Assembly (NCBI GenBank): GCA_964520975.1
Contig: CAZFPA010000009.1
Span: 1-53,507, forward strand
Origin: CAZFPA01 sp964520975
GTDB taxonomy: Bacteria; Bacillota; Negativicutes; Selenomonadales; Selenomonadaceae
Reading direction: 5' to 3'
DNA length: 53,507 bases
Of the stretch, positions 25,264 through 32,262 are shown piece after piece. Every line of letters starts with the position of its first letter. The stretch's first letter is position 1. Below the pieces are notes generated by a model, which was not told where the DNA came from, did no database searches, and saw only the letters and a program-made list of their open reading frames with translations. The translations under genes and the position numbers were made by a program.

Positions 25264-25327
25264 ATTTTTGTTCTCCGGCAGTCAACGTCAGTCAGCGTTA
25301 TAAGGTATGACGAAGCGAACCGGCAAT

Positions 25328-26293
25328 TTAGCGGTTGCTCATGCCGAGGCGGTGGAGCATCTCCATGTCTTCTTTGATGGTGGTGCCGGAGGTGGTGAGC
25401 ATGTTGCCGGTGATGGAGGCGGAGGCGCCGGCCTTGAAGGCTGTTTCGCCGTTCTGGGGCAGGAGCTTGCGGCCGGCAGCAAGGCGGATATTGGCTTCCG
25501 GGTTGATGAAGCGGAAGATCGCCACGGTGCGCAGGATATCCTCACCGGAAAGCTGCGGGCGCCCTTCCAGCGGGGTGCCGGGGATTGGCATGAGAGCGTT
25601 GATCGGAATCGACTGGATGCCGAGCTCGGCCAGGCTGATGGCCATGTCGAAGCGGTCCTCCCAGGTTTCGCCCATACCGATGATGCCGCCCGAGCATACC
25701 TGGAGTCCCTCTTTCTGCGCCAGCCGGATGGTGCGGATGCGGTCATCGTAAGTGTGGGTGGTGCAGATTTCCGGGAAAAAGCGGCGGGAGGTCTCGATGT
25801 TGTGGTGATAGCTCGTGACGCCTGTCATGTGGATGCGATGCAGCTGCTCGGCGGAAAGGATGCCGTGCGAGGCACAGAGGTCAATCTGCAGGGTGCGGCG
25901 CATTTCACGGTAAACGTTCAATACTTTTTCAAAATCATCGCCATCCAGTGCGCGGCCGGAGGTCACAATCGCAAAGCGGTTGGCACCGGCTTCCTGATTG
26001 AGGCGCGCGTTCTCAAGAATTTCAGTGAGCGGCAGGAACGGATGCTCGTCGATTTCCGCATGGTTATGAGCCGATTGCGCGCAGTAGCGGCAGTTTTCGC
26101 TGCAATGGCCGCAACGCCCGTTGATGATGGTACAGAGATCGATGTGCTGGCCGCAGAAGTGCTCCTGCAGGGCATAGGCACCATGCTGCAGTTCCTCCAG
26201 GGGAGCCGTGAGAAAGAAGGAAAGGTCATCGCCGCGTTTCAGGCGGAAGCCCTCTAAGATTTTTTTGGTAAGTTCCTGGATATTGGTCGTCAT
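25328..26293 (-). CDS. bioB: Biotin synthase
   Basis: 321 residues, radical-SAM enzyme that inserts sulfur into dethiobiotin. The SAM cluster Cys triad is CSENCRYC near residues 61-68; SHGILS and TSYHHNIETSRRFFPEI carry further conserved residues; Arg near the end (ANIRLAAGRK) belongs to the [2Fe-2S] site. No other bio gene is adjacent, but the promoter carries a BirA-like operator. RBS GGAG lies eleven bases before ATG 26293. Confidence 0.95.
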   Translation of the reverse strand: MTTNIQELTKKILEGFRLKRGDDLSFFLTAPLEELQHGAYALQEHFCGQHIDLCTIINGRCGHCSENCRYCAQSAHNHAEIDEHPFLPLTEILENARLNQEAGANRFAIVTSGRALDGDDFEKVLNVYREMRRTLQIDLCASHGILSAEQLHRIHMTGVTSYHHNIETSRRFFPEICTTHTYDDRIRTIRLAQKEGLQVCSGGIIGMGETWEDRFDMAISLAELGIQSIPINALMPIPGTPLEGRPQLSGEDILRTVAIFRFINPEANIRLAAGRKLLPQNGETAFKAGASASITGNMLTTSGTTIKEDMEMLHRLGMSNR

Positions 26294-26338
26294 GTTATCG
26301 AACGCTCCATTCTTTTCATAGTGATACAGTCTGTTTCT

Positions 26339-26367
26339 ATTATAGGATGCCAGGAATTAACAGTCAA
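26339..26367 (-). promoter_or_regulatory. Sigma-A promoter for bioB
   Basis: Minus strand: TTGACT (26367-26362), 17-base spacer, perfect TATAAT (26344-26339). The -35 box lies inside one half of the BirA-like operator. Confidence 0.8.
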
Positions 26368-26392
26368 CCATAATTACTATAGTAGTTGACAC
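26361..26392. promoter_or_regulatory. BirA-like biotin operator
   Basis: Half-sites CAGTCAACC (26361-26369) and AGTTGACAC (26384-26392) are inverted around 14 bases. This matches the layout of known BirA sites (TTGTnAACC, 14-15 bases, GGTTnACAA) with two mismatches in each half, judged against the TTGTCAACC form. It covers the bioB -35 box, so biotin-loaded BirA would block bioB. Confidence 0.68.
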
Positions 26393-26404
26393 AAAACAAA
26401 TTAT

Positions 26405-26432
26405 TTGACATTTACGCCCCTTGCGGTACAAT
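26405..26432 (+). promoter_or_regulatory. Sigma-A promoter for phoH-ybeY-era
   Basis: TTGACA (26405-26410), 16-base spacer, TACAAT (26427-26432), divergent from the bioB promoter and about 75 bases before phoH. Confidence 0.7.
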
Positions 26433-26504
26433 TAAAGATGGGGAATGAGGTGAATTTGCTGGCGCTGCGCAGCTTTTTATTTTTGAGGAGCGTCAGACGA
26501 TTAT

Positions 26505-27512
26505 TTGCAGAAAGTTTTAGAGGAAAATATCAGCTTTGCTGATCACCAGGAGGCTTATGCCCTGCTTGGCGATCGGGATGAGCATTTACGGGTTTTGATA
26601 GAGAATTTTGACTGCCGGTTTGTGAGCCGGGGGGATGAGCTGGAAATCAGTGGTGAGGCCGCGGAGGTATCGCGGGCCGCGAAGATCATGCGGGAGCTGC
26701 AGTATCTGTATCGGCAGGGCACCGCAATCACCATGCACGAAGTGCGCTACAGTGTAGGTCTGGTCAAGGGCGGCAAGGGCGAGGCTCTGCATGCGCTGTT
26801 CAGCGATACGATCCTGGTGACCTCGCGTGGCCGGCATGTGCGGCCAAAGACACTGGGGCAGCGCGTTTATCTTGACGCGATCCGGGCCAATTCCATTACC
26901 CTTGGTATCGGCCCGGCCGGTACAGGCAAGACGTACCTCGCGGTTGTGATGGCCGTCGCTGCCCTGCGGAACCGTGAGGTGGAGAAGATCATTCTCACAC
27001 GGCCGGCGGTGGAAGCTGGCGAACGGCTGGGTTTTTTGCCCGGCGATCTGCAGGATAAGGTCGACCCATATCTGCGGCCGCTGTACGATGCGCTGCAGGA
27101 TATCATGGGGGTGGATACTTATCAGAAGCTTATGGCCAAGGGCATCATTGAGATTGCGCCGCTCGCGTATATGCGCGGTCGTACGCTGGAAGACGCTTTT
27201 GTCATTTTGGATGAAGCGCAGAATACTACGGACAAGCAGATGAAGATGTTCCTGACCCGTCTGGGCTTTGGCTCGCGCATGGTTGTTACAGGGGACCTCG
27301 GCCAGGTCGATTTGCCGCGCGGCGTGACCTCGGGGCTGCGTGAGGCGAGTGAGGTGCTTTCCGGTGTACGGGGCATTGGTATCGTGCGGCTCGATCCGCT
27401 GGATGTCATCCGTCATGATGTGGTATCCCGCATCGTTGAGGCCTATGATTCCTATGAAGCGAAGAAGAAGGAGCGGCGGGAAAAACGGGCCGCTGGCAGG
27501 CAGGAGAATTGA
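26505..27512 (+). CDS. phoH: PhoH family ATPase (YbeZ-like)
   Basis: 335 residues. A KH-like N-terminal domain (about 1-100) is followed by a P-loop ATPase with Walker A GPAGTGKTYLA near residue 132, Walker B AFVILDEAQN and sensor VVTGDLGQVDLPRG. The family partners YbeY in ribosome quality control. The only start in the open frame is TTG 26505, since a stop lies at 26484; GAGGAG is 14 bases upstream, a long spacing. The last 15 residues are Lys/Arg-rich. One base separates it from ybeY. Confidence 0.9.
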   Translation: MQKVLEENISFADHQEAYALLGDRDEHLRVLIENFDCRFVSRGDELEISGEAAEVSRAAKIMRELQYLYRQGTAITMHEVRYSVGLVKGGKGEALHALFSDTILVTSRGRHVRPKTLGQRVYLDAIRANSITLGIGPAGTGKTYLAVVMAVAALRNREVEKIILTRPAVEAGERLGFLPGDLQDKVDPYLRPLYDALQDIMGVDTYQKLMAKGIIEIAPLAYMRGRTLEDAFVILDEAQNTTDKQMKMFLTRLGFGSRMVVTGDLGQVDLPRGVTSGLREASEVLSGVRGIGIVRLDPLDVIRHDVVSRIVEAYDSYEAKKKERREKRAAGRQEN

Positions 27513-27513
27513 T

Positions 27514-27978
27514 ATGGAAGTTATTTTGAGTACGTATCCGGAGGAGCTTTCCTTTCCGGCTGATATAGAAGAAAATGTCCGGGCTGCCGCTGAAAAAGCT
27601 GCGGAGCTTTATGGAGTGCCCACGGCAGAGGTGAGCATCACGCTCACGGACAATGCCTATATTCATGAATTGAACCGGCAGTATCGCAAGATTGACCGGC
27701 CTACGGATGTGTTGTCCTTTGCGCTCAATGAGGGCGTGGAGCCGGAGGTCAAGGATGGTCCGGCCATCAACGTGCTGGGGGATATCATCATATCGGTGGA
27801 GCGGGCACAGGAACAGGCCGCGGACTATGGACACAGCCTGCGTCGGGAGATGGCTTTTCTGACAGTGCATGGCATGCTCCATCTGCTGGGCTATGATCAC
27901 ATGGAAGAAGCGGAACGCGCAGAAATGCAGCGGGAAGAAAAATATGTTATGGAACAGCTGGGGATTCCAAGGGAATAG
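27514..27978 (+). CDS. ybeY: Endoribonuclease YbeY (16S rRNA maturation)
   Basis: 154 residues. Zn-dependent RNase that helps mature the 3' end of 16S rRNA and clears defective ribosomes. The metal motif is HGMLHLLGYDH (three His, near residues 118-128), preceded by RPTDVLSFALNE and LGDIIISVERA. ATG 27514 follows CAGGAG. In related genomes a 7TM-HD phosphodiesterase gene (pgpH/yqfF) usually lies between phoH and ybeY; here the two are directly joined. Confidence 0.95.
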   Translation: MEVILSTYPEELSFPADIEENVRAAAEKAAELYGVPTAEVSITLTDNAYIHELNRQYRKIDRPTDVLSFALNEGVEPEVKDGPAINVLGDIIISVERAQEQAADYGHSLRREMAFLTVHGMLHLLGYDHMEEAERAEMQREEKYVMEQLGIPRE

Positions 27979-27995
27979 GCTGTAGGGAGGTTTTT

Positions 27996-28886
27996 ATGGA
28001 AAACAAGCACAAGTCTGGATTCATCGCGGTCATTGGCCGTCCAAATGTGGGGAAATCCACGCTGATCAACAGTCTGATCGGGCAGAAGATCGCCATTATG
28101 TCGGATAAGCCGCAGACGACGCGGAACCGGATTCTCTGTATACTCACGCAGGAGGATGCACAGATTGTCTTCCTGGATACGCCGGGTATCCATAAACCAA
28201 AGCATAAGCTGGGCGAGTATATGGTCCGTGCAGCGGAAAATACGCTCAAGGAGGTCGATGCGATCCTGTTCGTGGTGGATGCGACGGAGGACATGGGCCC
28301 TGGGGAGTTCTACATCCTCGAGCGCCTGCAGGCGACGAATAAGCCTGTGATTCTCATCGTAAACAAGCTGGACCTCATCGATAAGGCCAGGGTGCTGCCG
28401 ATCATATCCCGGTATGCTGACAAATACCATTTTGAGGGTGTTGTGCCGATTTCGGCGAAGGAAAAGACGAATCTGGACGGGCTGCTCGCCGAGATCAAGA
28501 AATATCTGCCGGAGGGGCCGCAGTATTATCCGGAGGATATGGTCACGGACCAACCGGAGCGCCTGATTGTGGCAGAGCTTGTGCGCGAGAAGGTATTGCA
28601 GCTTACCCGCGAGGAAATCCCGCATGCGGTCGCCGTTGATGTTGATGAAATGACTACGCGGGCCAATCAGGATATCTATATTCGCGCGACCATCTATGTC
28701 GAGCGTGATTCGCAGAAGGGCATCGTCATCGGCAGCCGCGGCAAGCTGCTGAAGGATATCGGTGCACTGGCCCGGAAGGATATCGAAACGCTCCTGGGGG
28801 CAAAGGTATTCCTGGATCTCTGGGTCAAGGTCAAGAAGGACTGGCGTAATCGCGATAATGTATTGAAGGGCTTCGGCTTTGAATGA
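27996..28886 (+). CDS. era: GTPase Era
   Basis: 296 residues. GTPase that assists 30S assembly by binding the 3' end of 16S rRNA. G1 is GRPNVGKST, G2 includes the TT of KPQTTRNRI, G3 is DTPG, and G4 is NKLD. The C-terminal KH domain is complete, with VIGSRGKLLKDIG as its core loop. RBS GGGAGG before ATG 27996. It ends a three-gene block with phoH and ybeY and is followed by a terminator. Confidence 0.97.
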   Translation: MENKHKSGFIAVIGRPNVGKSTLINSLIGQKIAIMSDKPQTTRNRILCILTQEDAQIVFLDTPGIHKPKHKLGEYMVRAAENTLKEVDAILFVVDATEDMGPGEFYILERLQATNKPVILIVNKLDLIDKARVLPIISRYADKYHFEGVVPISAKEKTNLDGLLAEIKKYLPEGPQYYPEDMVTDQPERLIVAELVREKVLQLTREEIPHAVAVDVDEMTTRANQDIYIRATIYVERDSQKGIVIGSRGKLLKDIGALARKDIETLLGAKVFLDLWVKVKKDWRNRDNVLKGFGFE

Positions 28887-28894
28887 TAGGGGAG

Positions 28895-28933
28895 ACGCCG
28901 TCCTGCTGCAGTTGGCAGGATGGCGTTTATTTT
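28895..28933 (+). terminator. Terminator after era
   Basis: ACGCC-G-TCCTGC, 8-base loop, GCAGGA-T-GGCGT then TTATTTT. The stem has one mismatch. It lies before the DUF502 gene, which may be reached by read-through. Confidence 0.75.
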
Positions 28934-28955
28934 GTGGCTATAGGAGGCTGGCTGT

Positions 28956-29573
28956 ATGAAGCATGTTTCCCGTTGTTTTATCAATGGTCTTATTTTGTTG
29001 GTGCCGATTTCCATCACGTTCTTTGTCGTTGCGGAGACGTTATCCTTTACGGAGGGGGTGCTGGGTAAGCACCTGCCGGGGTACTTCCCGGGGATGGGCA
29101 TCATCACGCTGCTGGCCGTCATTTATCTGGTTGGATGGCTTTCCTCAAACTGGTTTCTCAAGCGCGTGATTGGCTATGGTGAGCGGCTGCTCAACAAGAT
29201 TCCGGTCGTGAAATTCATCTATAATAGCGTAAAGCACTTATCGACGGCTGTATTTGAGTCGAACAGCATGTTCGATCATGTCGTGCTGGTTCCCTTTCAT
29301 CAGTCACTGGCCCTGGGCTTCATCATGGCGGAGGTGCCGCAGGTGATGAAGCAGAAGCTCGGTGAGGACTATGTCTGCGTGTTTGTTCCCTGGAGCCTCA
29401 ATATGACCTCCGGCACGAACCTGTTCGTGGCGAAAAAGGATGTCATCTATCTGGATATCAGCAGTGAGTCTGCACTGCAGTATCTGCTGACAGCCGGTGC
29501 TGTCATGCCGCAGCCGTCTCCGGGCAGCGAGTTCCTGCAGTCAGAGGCGGAAAAAGAGGGGCGGGACAGCTGA
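28956..29573 (+). CDS. DUF502 family membrane protein
   Basis: 205 residues, DUF502 family, unknown function. Two transmembrane helices at the N-terminus (FINGLILLVPISITFFVV and IITLLAVIYLVGWLSS) are followed by a conserved KIPVVKFIYNSVKHLSTAV and a predicted soluble domain with PFHQSLALGFI and PWSLNMTSGTNLFV. ATG 28956 follows TAGGAGG. The stop overlaps the recO start by one base (TGATG), so the two are co-translated. Confidence 0.8.
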   Translation: MKHVSRCFINGLILLVPISITFFVVAETLSFTEGVLGKHLPGYFPGMGIITLLAVIYLVGWLSSNWFLKRVIGYGERLLNKIPVVKFIYNSVKHLSTAVFESNSMFDHVVLVPFHQSLALGFIMAEVPQVMKQKLGEDYVCVFVPWSLNMTSGTNLFVAKKDVIYLDISSESALQYLLTAGAVMPQPSPGSEFLQSEAEKEGRDS

Positions 29574-30310
29574 TGGCCCAGTATACGACAGAAGGAATTG
29601 TGCTGGGCGTACGCAACTGGGGTGACGCGGATAAGATGGTCACCATTTTTTCCCGGGAGCGCGGGCGTTTGAAGGCGGCTGCTTTTGGCTGCCGCCGGCC
29701 GCGCAGTCCGTTGGCGGGCGGCATGCAGATGTTTCATGTGCTGGAGCTGCAGCTGGCGGAAGGACAGCGTCTGGATACCGTGAAGCAATGCACGCTGCGG
29801 CAGAGCTTTAAGCCCTTGCGGGAAGATCTGACAGCGATGGCCTATGGTTCCTTTATTGCGGAGCTTGCGCTTGAGCTGGCTCCGGAACACATGCCGCAGC
29901 CGGAGATGTTTGACCGCCTGCTGGATATACTGGCAGCCTTTGGCAGCCGCAGTCCGCGCCTCATTGCATTGGCTGCCGGCTATCAGCTGCTGGGGTTTTC
30001 CGGCTCGCAGCTGCAGTTTGCGCATTGTGCGCACTGCGGTAAGGCGGTAGCGGATGACGGATATTTTTCAGTATCGGATGGCGGCCTGCTCTGCCGTGCT
30101 TGTGCCGATCCCGCACTGCCGTTGCTGCCGGCCGGCGTACGGGCATTTATCCTGCGGCTGGAAAGCCTTGAATGGAAGCAGCCGCCGGCATTTTCGGTAA
30201 AAAAAACAGAGCTGCTGCAGGCCGAGCATATATTGCTCGATTATCTGCAGCAGCTGCTGGGAAAGTCTTTGAGATCTTTGGTATTCATCAATCAGCTGGC
30301 TTCGGTATAA
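29573..30310 (+). CDS. recO: DNA repair protein RecO
   Basis: 245 residues. Loads RecA with RecF and RecR and anneals strands. The N-terminal OB fold starts YTTEGIVLGVRNWGDADKMV and includes SRERGRLKAAAFGCRRP; a helical middle follows; a four-Cys Zn finger appears as CAHCG and CRAC about 150-180 residues in. The start overlaps the preceding stop. Placement after era is standard for Firmicutes. Confidence 0.93.
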   Translation: MAQYTTEGIVLGVRNWGDADKMVTIFSRERGRLKAAAFGCRRPRSPLAGGMQMFHVLELQLAEGQRLDTVKQCTLRQSFKPLREDLTAMAYGSFIAELALELAPEHMPQPEMFDRLLDILAAFGSRSPRLIALAAGYQLLGFSGSQLQFAHCAHCGKAVADDGYFSVSDGGLLCRACADPALPLLPAGVRAFILRLESLEWKQPPAFSVKKTELLQAEHILLDYLQQLLGKSLRSLVFINQLASV

Positions 30311-30341
30311 AGCCGGCTGATTTTTAGTTGGCGGCTTTTTT
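30308..30341 (+). terminator. Terminator after recO
   Basis: AAGCCG and CGGCTT arms with a T-run (ending about 30341). It overlaps the 3' end of the minus-strand gene that follows. The loop is long, so the hairpin is moderate. Confidence 0.55.
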
Positions 30342-30938
30342 GGAGTAAAAATTCCGATTGCCGCTGCCGATGATGGAAATATAATCCTGCGGTGCACAGC
30401 AGTTCAATGAAATTTCCCCCTTAAAGGCATTGATGACTGTGGTAAAGTACGGGTTTTTCAGCTGGCGCTTGAATTTCGGATTGCAGTGCAGTACCTCATC
30501 CACGAGGAAAACACCGATCTGTCCCTGGCGGGTACAGAAATTGCCCAGCTTGCGATTGGTGGCCATTTCTAAAAATTCACAGCAGAAGTTGCGGCCGAGC
30601 GGCGGGCTGATGAGACAGGTTGTCAGCCCGAGGCTCTGGGCCTCGTCCTCCCAATGGCTCAGACAACTGGTGGTATCGAAGACCGTCCGCGCATCGCAGA
30701 TTACGATATCTCCGGCGAAGGTGCAGGTATCCATTTTGATTTGGTTGGCAAATTCGGTGACGAGGCTCTGGCGTACAGCCTGTTCAATCTGAATGGTATC
30801 CAGATTGGTCTGCAGGCGGCTCTTGGCGAGTTCAATGAGTTCCTGGTTGTTTTCTTCATCCCGGTAGAGGACGTCGAGGAATGTGCTCACTCGTGTGACA
30901 TTCCGTTCCAGGTCTTTTATGGTAACAAGCTTTTCCAC
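30324..30938 (-). CDS. Hypothetical cysteine-rich cytosolic protein
   Basis: 204 residues from GTG 30938, preceded by AAGGAAGG ten bases before; an in-frame TTG at 31001 has no ribosome site. I do not recognise the family. The N-terminal 85 residues are charged and helical (LERNVTRVSTFLDVLYRDEENN, ELIELAKSRLQ), and the rest looks alpha/beta with about ten Cys (TCTF, VICDA, SCLSHW, TTCLI, FCCEF, NFCTR, LHCNP, LNCCAP). The Cys are not in classic Zn or Fe-S spacing. No signal peptide or membrane helix. It lies opposite to recO and glyQS, between their conserved positions. Confidence 0.7.
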   Translation of the reverse strand: MEKLVTIKDLERNVTRVSTFLDVLYRDEENNQELIELAKSRLQTNLDTIQIEQAVRQSLVTEFANQIKMDTCTFAGDIVICDARTVFDTTSCLSHWEDEAQSLGLTTCLISPPLGRNFCCEFLEMATNRKLGNFCTRQGQIGVFLVDEVLHCNPKFKRQLKNPYFTTVINAFKGEISLNCCAPQDYISIIGSGNRNFYSKKAAN

Positions 30939-31119
30939 AGTGAAGGTTCCTTCCTTTCCTACATCAAGATTCCTATAGATGGAAGAAGTATAGTGATTCA
31001 ATAGAAAACAAGATTCTTGTTTACTCTTCTACAGAGGTATCCTTATATCCTGCTGGCAGCAAAATATTCTTTTTAGACGGTCAGGATGGTTTAAGCCGGA
31101 TACGAATGTCCGGTAAGGA

Positions 31120-31148
31120 TTGACAAGCCGGCAGCGATTTGATAAACT
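31120..31148 (+). promoter_or_regulatory. Promoter of the glyQS transcript
   Basis: TTGACA (31120-31125), 17-base spacer, TAAACT (31143-31148). Confidence 0.65.
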
Positions 31149-31154
31149 TACACA

Positions 31155-31341
31155 TAGCGATGAGGAAGAGGAGTAGCTCCCCAAAAGCGAGGCGGTGATG
31201 GTGCGAGACCGCTGTTGGAGTGAAGGGCGCTTCGGAGCGTAACCGAATATCACGAGGTGGGCTTTTTTAGCCAATCAGGGTGGAACCGCGGGAATATGTC
31301 TCGTCCCTGTAACGTTTTTGTTACATGGGGGCGGGCTTTTT
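31155..31341 (+). promoter_or_regulatory. T-box riboswitch, predicted glycine-specific
   Basis: The T-box core AGGGTGGAACCGCGG is at 31277-31291 and is followed by a terminator hairpin with T7 ending about 31341. Stem I opens with GCGATGAGGAAGAGGAGTAG. GGC at about 31226-31228, within GAAGGGCGC, is a candidate Gly specifier. Glycyl-tRNA synthetase genes follow directly, which supports a glycine identity. The specifier is the least certain part. Confidence 0.88.
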
Positions 31342-31380
31342 TTATTGCGATTTTACAAATATGAAGGGGGAGTCAGTCTT

Positions 31381-32262
31381 ATGAAATTTCAGGAAATCAT
31401 CCTGACCCTGCAGAAGTTTTGGTCTGAGCAGGGATGTATTTTAGCCGAGCCCTATGATGTGGAAAAGGGCGCCGGTACGATGAATCCATCGACCTTTTTG
31501 CGCGTGCTGGGCCCGGAGCCCTGGCATGTCGCCTATGTAGAGCCGTCGCGCCGTCCGGCCGATGGCCGCTATGGAGAGAACCCGAACCGTCTTTATCAGC
31601 ATCACCAGTTCCAGGTCATCATGAAGCCGTCGCCGGACAATATCCAGGAACTGTATCTGGAAAGTCTGGAACGCCTGGGCATCGATCCGAAGCAGCATGA
31701 TATCCGCTTTGTTGAGGACAACTGGGAATCTCCGACGCTCGGCGCCTGGGGGCTGGGCTGGGAGGTCTGGCTCGATGGCATGGAAATCACGCAGTTCACG
31801 TATTTCCAGCAGGTCGGCAGCCAGGACATCAAGCCGGTTGCTTCGGAAATCACCTATGGCCTGGAGCGTCTGGCCATGTATATCCAGGGCGTAGAGAATG
31901 TCTATGATATTCAGTGGACCGATGACTACACCTATGGGGATGTATTCCATCAGAATGAATTCGAGCAGTCCACCTATTCCTTTGAGCTTTCGGACGAGGC
32001 TCTGCTCTTTGATCTCTTTGAAAAATACGAGAAGGAAGCGGTGCGCATCATCGACCTCGGCTATGTACATCCGGCCTATGACTATGTGCTCAAGTGCTCC
32101 CACACCTTTAATCTGCTGGATGCCCGCGGGGCCATCAGTGTTTCGGAGCGTACGGCCTTCATCGGCCGTGTCCGCCGTCTTGCCCGCCTCTGTGCGCAGT
32201 GCTATCTGAAGCAGCGCGAAGAACTGGGCTATCCGATGCTGAATAGGGGGAAAAAGGCATGA
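31381..32262 (+). CDS. glyQ: Glycyl-tRNA synthetase alpha subunit
   Basis: 293 residues, catalytic subunit of the bacterial alpha2-beta2 enzyme. It carries the class II motifs seen as YVEPSRRPADGRYGENPNR (motif 2 region) and QFTYFQQVGSQDIKPV, with EITYGLERLAMYIQ as motif 3. ATG 31381 follows AGGGGGAG; the upstream open frame lies within the T-box leader. The stop overlaps glyS as ATGA. Confidence 0.97.
   Translation: MKFQEIILTLQKFWSEQGCILAEPYDVEKGAGTMNPSTFLRVLGPEPWHVAYVEPSRRPADGRYGENPNRLYQHHQFQVIMKPSPDNIQELYLESLERLGIDPKQHDIRFVEDNWESPTLGAWGLGWEVWLDGMEITQFTYFQQVGSQDIKPVASEITYGLERLAMYIQGVENVYDIQWTDDYTYGDVFHQNEFEQSTYSFELSDEALLFDLFEKYEKEAVRIIDLGYVHPAYDYVLKCSHTFNLLDARGAISVSERTAFIGRVRRLARLCAQCYLKQREELGYPMLNRGKKA

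Noticed and set aside
24334..26257. Two long plus-strand frames across nfo and bioB
   Set aside because: They are shadows of nfo and bioB, whose motifs (Zn and radical-SAM Cys) lie on the minus strand.
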